DNA from: Euptelea pleiosperma
Lineage: Eukaryota; Streptophyta; Magnoliopsida; Ranunculales; Eupteleaceae
Reading direction: 5' to 3'
Assembly: GCA_035048495.1 (NCBI GenBank)
Contig: CM068544.1
Location: 51,387,393-51,451,392 of the forward strand
DNA length: 64,000 nucleotides
The notes beneath the pieces are model-generated. The model was not told the DNA's origin. It searched no databases and worked only from the letters and a program-made list of their open reading frames with translations. Shown piece after piece: positions 1 through 10,300 of this stretch (position 1 is the first letter of the stretch; the number at the start of each line of letters is the position of its first letter). The position numbers and the translations under genes are program-made.

Positions 1-2116
1 GGGCCTCGGAAAGCCGAGAAATAAGGTCTTGTTTATTAGGGACAGGGAAACGAATGGCTTGGAGTACTTCATTTAGTGGTTTGTAGTTAATAACTAAGCG
101 GGGTACGCCGCGCTCAAGTTCAGCCGAGTTTTCGACATAAAAGGCGGCGCAGCTCCATGGAGATTGGGAAGGACGGATTAGTTTTTTTTGGAGGAGATCT
201 GTAATTTCGTGGTCGCATAATTCAAGAAAACGAGAATTCATTTGAATTGCTCGAGCTTTCGTAGGGATTTTTGTTTCAGAAAAATTTTTTATGTAAGGAA
301 GGGAGACTATGTGTTGTTTGCGATGCCAGAAGGCGGAGGGAAGCTCCGAGCAACATGTTTGAGTTAGTTTTGTTTCGAAGTTGGTGATTTGTTGGGTGAA
401 GAGAGGTTTGGTGATTTTTGCACGAATGTTTTGAAATCGGATATCTTGTTGGAGGTAGGTTATTTGATGTTCTTTATTGGAAATGAGGTTAATAATTTGA
501 TTGATTTTGCTAAGGTGAGGGGGTCGGGTAAATTCGAAAAGTAGTTTTTGTTTATTGATAGAGGTTTCGAGACCGGCATTAGTGACTAAAAATGGAGTAA
601 TTTGTAATAAGAAAGGTGTACCGAGAATGACTTCTTGTTGAAGGTCTTTGATGATGAGGAAGGAGACAGCAATGCATTGTTCATTTTTACAAATATGGGC
701 AAGAGGGATTTTGAAATTGACCCGACAAGTATTGCTATTAGCGGTCGTAATGGTAGTGGTAGTGGCTTCGAGGAATTTTGTAGGAATGAGACCTTCGCGG
801 ATGCAATTGATGTCAGCACCACTGTCAATGAGAGTGAGAAATTCTTGGGAAAAGTGTTGAATATTGAGAAAGATTGTGGTATACCATTTTTGAGATAAAT
901 ATTGAGTGACTGAAGCAGCAACAAAATTATCAAGGGTTGTGTCAGGCGTGGAAATTTGGGAAAGTTTTAATTCATCGACGGTGGATTTTAAATGGAGGAC
1001 TTCCTGTTTAAGTTGGTTGATTTCGTGTTGGAGGGAGCTAAGGGAAGGTTCAGAGGAAAGGGTGGGTTGGTTAAGGCGGTCATAAACGTCCTTCATGGAA
1101 AAGGGTGAGGGGATATGATGGAGGGATGGTTTAGGGGCAGTAGGAGGGGAAGAAGAGGAAGTGGTATTTTGGAGGAGTTGTCGGAGGTACTGATTTTTGA
1201 GATTTAAATCGGGGAGCTTGTCAATAATATCGAGGAGGAGTTCTTTGTTAGTGGTGAGAACATTGACGGATAAAGGTTCGTCGTTTGTGTCGTTAATATA
1301 TTCGTGATTGGTGTGACAGGTGTTGCAACAGTTGCGAGGTTCGGGAGAGCAAGGGGCGAGGTTGAGGGATTCAGAGTCGGGGTGATTGATGTTGCGGATT
1401 TTTTTGGAAGGGGTGTTTGAGAAACATTTATTGGCGAAATGACCAGGCTTGCCACATTTATAGCATTTGGCATCGGATTTTGGTGAAGAGGTAGAGGGTT
1501 TTTGTTTGTAATAGGTAGGTTTGGGGAGTGTTGGGGAGGCGCGGGTTCGAGTGGAGGTCGAATGTGGGGAGGGGCGAGGCTTTCGGCGAGAAGGCGGGGT
1601 GAGGGAAGTAATACCAAAATCCCAACAGAAATCGCCTAATTCTTGTTGTTTACTGGAGCGCTGTTGTTTGATTTGTTTTTGGAGTTTGAGGTCATTACAG
1701 ATTTTGAATCCGGTTTTTTGAATAGTGTGAGTGAGCTCACCGTAAGAGTAACGATTGTAATTTAGGGTGCCGTCATGTTGATCGCGTAAAGAATCTTTGA
1801 CCTTTTCCGCGAAAAGAGGGGGAAGACCAGAAATGAACTTTTCTTTCCAGAAGGAAGCATTACAGTCGGGAATGCGAAAGATTTTTGAGAGGAAGACATC
1901 TTTGTACCAACGATAATCAGATAAAGTGGAACATTTGAGGTTGAGGAGTTGGTCTTTGTTACGTTCATAAAGGTCATCGATTTTTCCTAAAAAATGGTGA
2001 ATGATATTGACGATGAGTGTAAGTAAGGAATCGGATTGTTGGTGGCCATCGGAATTTAATTTTGGGAGCCCATTTGCTTCGCGTTTGATTGCGGAGTTCG
2101 TTCTTGTATTCAGCAT
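1..2116 (-). CDS. Endogenous caulimovirid polyprotein fragment (coat, protease, start of reverse transcriptase)
   Basis: An old copy of a plant pararetrovirus (Caulimoviridae) integrated in the genome. Reading the minus strand in one frame from an ATG at 2116 to the left edge, I found no stop codon over about 705 codons. In order it shows a coat-protein-like region (about 2100-1500), a CCHC zinc knuckle (1465-1424), a linker, an aspartic protease active site D-S-G (826-818), and the N-terminal part of a reverse transcriptase with a V-I-N-Y-K-P-L-N-type motif near 110-88. This order and the form of the RT motif fit caulimovirids of the petuvirus/florendovirus type better than Ty3 elements. The 5' end is lost: at about 2100-2116 the frame runs into antisense copia sequence. 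The 3' part (rest of RT, RNase H) lies beyond the window. It is probably a genomic fossil, although the frame is open here. Genus is uncertain. Confidence 0.82.
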   Translation of the reverse strand, partial: MLNTRTNSAIKREANGLPKLNSDGHQQSDSLLTLIVNIIHHFLGKIDDLYERNKDQLLNLKCSTLSDYRWYKDVFLSKIFRIPDCNASFWKEKFISGLPPLFAEKVKDSLRDQHDGTLNYNRYSYGELTHTIQKTGFKICNDLKLQKQIKQQRSSKQQELGDFCWDFGITSLTPPSRRKPRPSPHSTSTRTRASPTLPKPTYYKQKPSTSSPKSDAKCYKCGKPGHFANKCFSNTPSKKIRNINHPDSESLNLAPCSPEPRNCCNTCHTNHEYINDTNDEPLSVNVLTTNKELLLDIIDKLPDLNLKNQYLRQLLQNTTSSSSPPTAPKPSLHHIPSPFSMKDVYDRLNQPTLSSEPSLSSLQHEINQLKQEVLHLKSTVDELKLSQISTPDTTLDNFVAASVTQYLSQKWYTTIFLNIQHFSQEFLTLIDSGADINCIREGLIPTKFLEATTTTITTANSNTCRVNFKIPLAHICKNEQCIAVSFLIIKDLQQEVILGTPFLLQITPFLVTNAGLETSINKQKLLFEFTRPPHLSKINQIINLISNKEHQITYLQQDIRFQNIRAKITKPLFTQQITNFETKLTQTCCSELPSAFWHRKQHIVSLPYIKNFSETKIPTKARAIQMNSRFLELCDHEITDLLQKKLIRPSQSPWSCAAFYVENSAELERGVPRLVINYKPLNEVLQAIRFPVPNKQDLISRLSEA

Positions 2117-3775
2117 CCTATCTTTAACTTTGCATCTTTTTTTGATAAGTAAAGACTTTGTATCTTATGATTCCTTATCTTCTAATTATCACACTTTTGC
2201 TCTCACATTGTCTTCGATTTCTTTGCCTCACAATGTTTTTAAAGCTCTCTCACATCCCAAGTGGAGAGAAACTATGTGTGAGGAGATGTGTGCACTTGAT
2301 AAAAATTAGGGCTGTCAATGGATAGTCGAAAATTCAAATTCGATTCGAATCAGTATTCGAAAAATTGGATATTATCCGAAAATTTCGGCTATCGGATTCA
2401 GATATCTTTTTAATATTCGAATAGTTTTCGGATACGAATTCGGATATTGATGTATTTGATTCAATAATAACAGAACAGATATATTATTTAATAATTACAT
2501 TTATTATATATAATATATTATATTATATTTCTTACATATAAATATAATATTTTTAATTATTTTACATATATTTATTATTATGTAAATATAATAATGTATT
2601 ATATATATTCATTTTTCGGATCGGATATCATCGAATATCCGAAAAGTTACTCGGATTCGAATTCGAATATTGATTCATAATATCCGTCGGATATCGAATC
2701 GGATTCGGATATCAGATTTTTTTTCGGATTCAAATGTGCTTATTTTCGATCCGAAAGTATCCGTTGACAGCCCTAAAAAAAATAACACATAGGAACTTCT
2801 TGAATTGCTCGAGGGAAAGCAGTTAGTGGGATGCAAGTGCGTTGTTTACTGTGAAACACCTTCCAGATGGGTCTGTTAAAGGTATAAGGCCCGCCTTGCT
2901 ACAAAAGGGTATACTCAGACATATGGAGTTGATGATCAGGACACCTTCGCTCCCATTGGAAAAATGAACTCAGTTCGAGTCTTGTTGTCCCTTGCTGCCA
3001 ACCTCAATTGGTCTTTGCTACAATTTGATGTGAAAAATGCTTTCCTGCATGGTGACTTAGAAGAAGTCTACAATAGGCTATCTCCTGACTTCAAATTTCC
3101 CACCTCAGAAGGTAAAGTGTGTAAGTTGAAGAAAGAAGGCTCTATACGGGTTAAAGTAGTCACTGAGGGCATGGTTTGAAAGGTTTAGCAGTGGCATGGT
3201 GAAGTATGGGTATAAGCAATGTCAGGCTGACCATAACCTATTCACTGAACATAATGAAGGGAAGATAACAGCTCTCATTGTTTATGTTGATGACAGTTAT
3301 AACAGGGGATGAGTTAGAAGAAATGTCTCAACTAAAAGGGAAGTTAGAGAAAGAGTTTGAGATCAAGGATTTGGGGCAGTTGAAATACTTCGTAAGGATT
3401 GAAGCTGCTAGATCAAAGAAAGGCATCTTCATCTCAGAAAGGAAATATGCCATTGATTTACTAAAGGAGACTGGCATGTTGGGTTGTAAACCCATTGACA
3501 CCCAGATTGAGCAAAATCATCGCTTATGTTGTTGGGTTGTAAACTCTGGGAGCCAATAAGTTTGTATTGTGATAATAAGCCAGCAATCAGTATTGCTCAT
3601 AATCCAGTTCAGCATGACCAAACTAAACACATTGAGGTGGACCGACATTTCATCAAATAGAAGCTACGTTCTGGTTTGATCTGCACTCCCTTTGTGAAGA
3701 CCAAAGAACAACTTGCTAAAATCTTCAAAGGAATTGGCAGGTCCCACTTTCATAGTGTCTTCGGCAAGTTTTGTC
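2117..3775 (+). pseudogene. Degraded Ty1/copia pol fragment (RT to RNase H), split by a MITE
   Basis: Translation in the plus direction gives copia polyprotein pieces. The spacer before RT is at 2117-2307 (ending in the D-K-N before the usual N-T-W). The RT region with F-D-V-K-N-A-F-L-H-G is at 2775-3175, a broken Y-V-D-D region near 3280, and RNase H remnants at 3560-3750. The Trp codon after N-T is TAG, and there are more stops, frameshifts and a deletion between RT and RNase H. The MITE at 2308-2774 interrupts the frame. No LTRs or integrase are seen, so this is an inactive internal fragment. It lies in the presumed intron after the last visible exon of the SHPRH-like gene. Confidence 0.8.
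2308..2774. mobile_element. hAT-like MITE with AGGGCTGTCAA termini, inserted in the copia fragment
   Basis: The ends AGGGCTGTCAATGGATA and TATCCGTTGACAGCCCT are inverted repeats, with one change in 17. The element cuts the copia frame exactly between two adjacent codons. The flanks, ataaaaat-type on the left and aaaaaaat-type on the right, fit an imperfect target duplication of about 8 bp, as in hAT elements. The inside has no coding capacity. Its outer parts are built of many TCGGAT/ATCCGA words, and the centre is a very AT-rich stretch at about 2465-2600. Confidence 0.75.
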
Positions 3776-3793
3776 TACTGTGGTGTAGAGGGG

Positions 3794-3877
3794 TAGTTTT
3801 GTCTTTTAAGGGTTTTTTCCTTAGTTTTGTCTTTTAAGGGTTTTTTCCTTAGTTTTGTCTTTTAAGGGTTTTTTCCT
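3794..3877. repeat. Three tandem copies of a 28-bp unit
   Basis: Units starting TAGTTTTGTC and ending TTTTTTCCT repeat three times without gaps. The third copy runs into a CCT/CTT-rich tract. It lies just after the copia RNase H relic and may derive from the element's 3' untranslated region or LTR. Confidence 0.85.
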
Positions 3878-4318
3878 CCTCCTTCTTCTTCTTCTTCTCT
3901 ACAAATAACAAGGCCAGGAAACACAATTATCCAATTATGGAAGAAAAGAAAAGGGAATCTATGCATCTTGAAGCAGCAACAATGGTTGTTTAACTAGGCA
4001 CCTCCTTGCTTACTAAAACAGGCTCCCATTGAGAAGACAATCCTATTAGAAGAATATTTCAGGTACACTGACTATGAGTGCATTGAGGGAATCTTGCTAC
4101 TTGGAAGCCAAAATCTCTCTTTAGGAGGGCATTTTCCACATAAAGAATATTTCATGCCTTGTCTTTTGCTTTATATCGCTGGTTAAAATTCTTGCTTCAG
4201 TCATGGCATTTTTTAGAGAAAAAAAAAATTTACAGATGAGATTATGTAACTAAATGCAATAATGCATAAAACAAACATTATAACCTTGATGCAAAAAAGA
4301 GCATTGAAAAGGTTGTAC
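3878..4318. other. Non-coding stretch, probably intron of the SHPRH-like gene
   Basis: I see no exon, RNA gene or repeat boundary here. The next expected SHPRH exon (the Lys/Glu-rich helix before the RING finger) was looked for on the minus strand and not found, so it should lie left of the window. Confidence 0.5.
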
Positions 4319-7300
4319 CTCAAAAAGAAATAGTTGCTTGGTAGCAGCTGATATGTCCACTCTTCCTAACTGAGCTTTGGAAAAACTCTTTATGACCCCA
4401 AGGACAACCTCCAATTCAGAAGGAGATCTTGAAACCTGTCATGTTATATCAACATAATATCATGGGAGAATGATTTAGAGTAAAGTAAGCATATAAGCTT
4501 TGTTTTGATTGTCAACCAATGAAGTAAAATAAAATAGAATTTTGATAACTAAAAATATGCATCTTGCAAAAAAACTCAAGCCAGATCTTCTGAAAGTGTG
4601 TTTCACCATGTAAACATGTTTCCAGCGCAACATCAGCACACAAGTGATTGGGAATTCTTCTGTGAACATCTGGTTTATTTCAGGGTTATTAAAAATTCAA
4701 ATGTAGTAGTAGTGAAGAAATATTCAATTTTGGCTATATATCATTGTCTAATGACAAGAGCAATGGATCAAATCTTTTAGATAGGACACTTGTCAAAAAA
4801 CTCTTTACACAGGCACTTATCAAAAAAATAAAAAATCTTTTACGTAGGTAAGAACGTTCATGAGGCTATTTTGAAACTGATGTATCATAGACAACGGTCA
4901 CAATTAGAAGAAGGTCGTATTATATTTTGTTAGCAAACATAGCCTAAACGTGATGTTAGGTTCCAGTCTATAAAAAGCATCAAAATTGTATGTGTGGCCA
5001 TTTAGGTTGTCGATCTAGTCCATCCAAATGCTAGGCCATCCTTTGGATTGGCCATAATCCAAGATTTACATTGTTCAAAAAATTCTAACCATATGATCAA
5101 TAATATTTGTTTTAACAAGTATATGATCAATAATAAAAAATTCGTACCATGTAAATTGATCCCAAGTTCCTAACCATCCATTCAAAGCCTACTTTGGATG
5201 CTCAAAAAACTTTGGGTGATCGTCAATGTTGCAAAAATAATTGTTCAAACAAATAGAATTGTCCCGTGACGGATTTTAGTATCCATCAATCTGATAGGTG
5301 TCCTAACTTTGAAATGGTTTGGATCAACAACAGTGTGGCCACTTGTGCAGCATCTGCATTACTACTCTTTTACAGCCCAAATATGAAGTCCCTCCGATCA
5401 AATGGATAAATGGAGTAATAAATATATGGGGTAACTGAACATTTGGGTAGTCTGGATCATCTGGAATCTAGACTCCACAAATAGGCTAATTTTGCCCTAT
5501 TTTTTCATTTCTGGACAAATATGTAGTCATCGAATGACGGGTCCAAACCCCCGACATTTGCACAATACAAAAACGCTATGCTGTTGATAGACAGCTTCTA
5601 GGATCTACACAACAGGTACCTTGGACTTCCTCAAATAATAAACAGCAAATGTAAGTAAAAGCTACGCATCATTTGACCATACAGAAAAGCAGTGCAGTGA
5701 AAAACTGACCACTACTTTTGCCCTGACATCTCTCTGTTTTTTATTCTCTTCATTGTCAACATTGGATGAAGATGAACCTTTATTGGGATCTGATAAAGCC
5801 CAATAGAAACGATTCAATGCAGATCTCTTCTTTTGCAAGTCTACTGCCTCCTCAGCAGACGCAATCATCCCTCCGTCACCTCCTTTTGTAAGACGAAAAA
5901 GCCTAGCCTCATATCCCTGGACAAAGAAGGGTGGACACAGAGACAAAAGAAACATTCAAACTTTAGTATGTAAGCTTGTGACGTTCAAATATTAATGCTA
6001 GAAACAAATCAAGTAGTTGACCTGAAATAACTCGTCTAGTTCACAGAGAACACAAATAGGACCGTCACCATTATCTTGGCAATTTCGACAGTATCTCACA
6101 TGTACAATATCCTCATCTCTTGGTTTTTCCATTGTCTGGTCAATTTCCAAAAGCCTTTCAAGTAACGCTTGTCTAGAGGTTTCCAATGAATCCAGACCAG
6201 TTTGGATTAGATACTTTAGACCGCTTATACTTCGGAACCTGGATTAAGAGCCAGATACAAAATAAGAACATGTTCATTGAAAATCGTATTCCATTCAAAA
6301 TTATATCGTCATTTCTATCGCAACACAAGCTCCAGAGTCTGGAGTCCAGACAAGGAGCTTTCAGATTTCATTTCCAAGTACAAATCCTCTATTGTACTGC
6401 TGAGAGTCCAAAATCTTGTTACAATTCTTCGCCCTTCAGAATATGATATTCTATCATTATACAACCAAGAAGCATATTACTTCCATACTGATTAAGAACA
6501 CGAAATGCATCAAGAGGGCACCACTGCAGTGGCAAGGACCTTGTGCTTATATCCACTGACCAGCCAATCATCATTGCTGGTATCATGTACACATAAAGGT
6601 ATTTCCTTCAACATACTGATTTTTGTTGCTGCCGAAAACCCTTTTGTCAGAAAATAAAGGGGGTGAGACATTTTTCTACTTTTTCTTTTCTTCCGCATAC
6701 AAAATCTTTACCATATTTTCTTTCTAGATTGTCTACATAACTACATTTATGTATAAAAGGGACTGCAATCTGTCGACAGACAAGTCATCTGGTAGCTCAA
6801 CTCTTTTTTCTTCAAAATTGTATAAATTTTACCTGATAAATACAACTCAGAGTTGTATTTTCTATTAATAGCTACGTCAAGCAAAAGTCCAAAAATATTT
6901 GCAAGTCATCAGCAGGCTCCTCAGTCAAGATTTCCCGAATGGTCAACATAGTAATACTTGCCTCTCAATTGAGCTACTGAAAAAACTGGCAACAAGTGGT
7001 TTCATTATTTTCCTTCGTCTAGGAAGTGTTTCCTTTCTTCTAATTATTGACATTTCTACAATGTGGTTAAATTTCTGTTATCAACCGTACAGAAATTTTC
7101 AGGAATGTGTAAAAAAGATGCATGTTCCTGTGCCCTTCTTAAGAATGATTTTGCCTTTTGACATGTTCATATATCATATTAGATAACCATAGAACAGTTT
7201 ATTCATTGATATTTCATATTTATGTGGGAGCATAGTAGTCTAATGAGAACCATGCTGCAGCTGATATCTCTTATCCATGTTCAGTACCTTTTGAACTACC

Positions 7301-10300
7301 AAGCATTATGACTAAGGTGCATGATAAGCATAGTCTCCCTATGTAAAAATGAAAGCTAGGCCATTCCAACAGAAGAAAAACAGAGAACAAGCATTCATAT
7401 TAATGCAGTATCACATAAGTAATGTGAAACAGAAAAGAACTATATCCTTTTTTTTGGTAAGTGAAAAGAACTATATCTAACCTTGAAGCAATTCTAGATG
7501 ACTTGGAACTGTTTAAAGTTCCAGACACAGCCTCACCGACTTTTCTGATCAACTCATTTGAGGAGTCCTTATTCTGATCTATACGATGAAGGGCTTCCAA
7601 CCACCAACTTATATGCTGATTTTTTCGGTCACTAAATGCATTACACACCTTCAAAGACATGAAAAGCATTGTAGACATCAGCTAAAAAGTTCCAAAAATC
7701 ATTGAACTATTTCGAGATGAAACTTTTAAGAGATAAGTACAAAACAACAAAATAAGACTATAAAGTTGTCAACCAAATGAAGCTAGAGGTTGAAAATTCA
7801 CTCAATACTTAAGAAAATAGGTTGCTGTTCACGACTCTTCAATTCTCAATGATAACCTAGTTGAATTTCAATCAAGGCCATGGTGAGAAGTTAGAACCAC
7901 CTATATTTTGGAAATACTGATGCTGTTAAACTCGAAAGCACATGCTGTATACAACATAATACCCTGATAGTAAACTGAAAAGGACCAATATAAGCAAGAA
8001 ACAGCACTGCCACATGCAAAGAAATATTCCTAGTCATAAAAACAAGGACATAAATTTTGACCAGCCCAGAAATGGAAATAATTCGACCATTATGTAAATA
8101 ATACATTTTTTTTTTGTGGAAATGATGAAAATAATGCGGAAATGATGGAAAGTTTGTGGAAAGTTTGGAAAATGATAAAACAAACATAAAAACACACTCA
8201 TAAGCTATAAAACCATAACATACAACCATATATATTCTGGAAATGAATGACCATAACAGTCTGTAATATGTTGAGGCATGTATCCGATAGTCAATCAAGG
8301 TATTGTTTAATTAGATAACTATTACTTAATTGTTAATTATAAAAAATTCATAAATCAAGGTATTAACGAATCCTTGTTCACTTACATTATTATTATGTAT
8401 AATTTTAGAAAACTATTTACTATCTTACTTAAATTTTTTGAATGTTTAAGAATTATCGATCAATAGATCTTTTCCAAGTTTTTCTTTGTCCAGCATGATA
8501 TTTGCACCCAATTTCTTTTCTTCCAACTTCTACAGGTGAAAAATCTGGAAAAAAAAAAAGAAAAGAAAAATGAACTCCCGCAGTATCCATCTTGAAATTT
8601 AATCCTTCGTAATTATTAGAACTAGTTCAACATTTCAGCAGTGGGGAGGAACATTTTAAAAGTAGTTCAACATTTCTGTAGATTGTATCAAACCCCTTAA
8701 TTGGTTGGAGGAGGCTTTTATTATGTCAGTGAGGAAGATGGTTGTGATTGAATGCAAGCCCCTAAAAGGCTCTTCTTCATTCAATCCTTTCATTCACTTT
8801 GATGAGAAGCTCCTATTTTCTTTCTCCAATCTTCATGATTTGGGAAAACTGGTCCATAGCTTTTATGTAGCCAGTAAGCCTCAGTAAGATTCTCATGATA
8901 GATGAGCCAACAATTGAAAGCTCTATATTCGAAATACATAATTGAAAGTAAGGAAGCCAAAGAATAAAATTAACAACCTTTTCTCCATTTCCGCTTTAAA
9001 AAACATGTTATGGAATTTATTTCTCCCTTCTGGCATCTAGTGGGTCTTCCCAAAGGAAGTCGACATGCTAGACAGGTGGTTTTGTGCACTCTTATTGAGG
9101 ATGAACAAATGTTCTTTTGAACATTCTTCCTTTTGCCTTATGTTGGAGCTTCTAGAAAACAAAATAAGGAACTCAAGAATCTATGATAAGAAGACTAAAT
9201 CAATTGACAAGAATCCTGAATCCTGATAGCTACAAGACCATAACCTGAACTATAGGCCAACAGGAAAGACACTACTCTGAATTGATTTACTTGTACTACA
9301 TGGATATAACTTTGGTTAGTGACAATGCCCCACTATGTCAATTGCCTCCCTCAAAGAGTGAGAAACAACAATTGGAAATCCATTTACTATGATCAATGGT
9401 GCTTGCGAGTCTCCAAGGACCCTTCTTTCACTCCCACCCATCTAATTGCGTAAATTGAGTCACCTTCCACTATGAAGGCATGAGAAATGTTCCTTGAAGA
9501 CTTTGGGCCTTGAAGAAAAGATTATATTTCCATGTCATTCAAATCTGTAGCTTCCAAAGGATCTAAATACACTTTGATAATCTCCCTCTCTTATATAATA
9601 CTCCTTCAATACCAATCGGTCCAAAGTTTCTGATAGCACTCCCATCAAAATTTAGTTTTATACAACCCCCTTCCAGTTTTCTCCGCGTAGCATTAGATGA
9701 TTGCTTCAAAGAAAGGATGAGAATGATCTTTCCCAACTGCTTTGCAGTTGGGATATGCTCATACCCTACAAATCATTGAGAACAAGGACTCAATTAGATG
9801 CAACCTCAAAATGGCATTGCATCTTTAGAATAGAGTTATGAGTGCTTCATCCAAATCTTGCAACACAAGAAATAAGGAAGCGTGCTCCGAATTTTTTTTA
9901 CCTTTTTGGTAGTATGACCATATGAGGGCTCTAAGCCATCCGGTACACTCCATTTTGAGCATTGCAAAAGAAACTCCATACCTCTCTAGCCACCTTATAA
10001 TGGAAAATCATTGATTGAAATTTACTCGATACACATCAAACATCTATTAGCAATGGAGCTTTCTACTAATGAGATGATCAACAACAAAGATTTAGTCTAT
10101 TGCCACCACCGCTCACCAAAAGAAAGTAAAGGAGGAGAAGAGGACGATCTGCCTTAGGAGTATGGTGAAACAGATCTAACTTGATGAGTCCGTCCCGTGG
10201 GGTCGAGTGACCCGGAATCTTCTGCCTGCTTGTTGCCAAATACCGATTGATATAAAACCAAACACCAAACCGCTTGACCATTTCTTACCGCTTGACCATT

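Noticed and set aside
586..933. Minus-strand open frame of 115 codons
   Set aside because: It overlaps the protease region of the caulimovirid frame in another frame and has no family resemblance.
1204..1617. Pro-rich minus-strand open frame of 137 codons
   Set aside because: Shadow of the caulimovirid frame, which carries the CCHC knuckle here in a different frame.
3794..3877. CRISPR-like array
   Set aside because: The units are contiguous without spacers, and this is plant nuclear DNA.
7891..8298. Minus-strand open frame of 135 codons
   Set aside because: Hydrophobic, AT-rich, lies in an intron of the SHPRH-like gene, no resemblance to a known protein.
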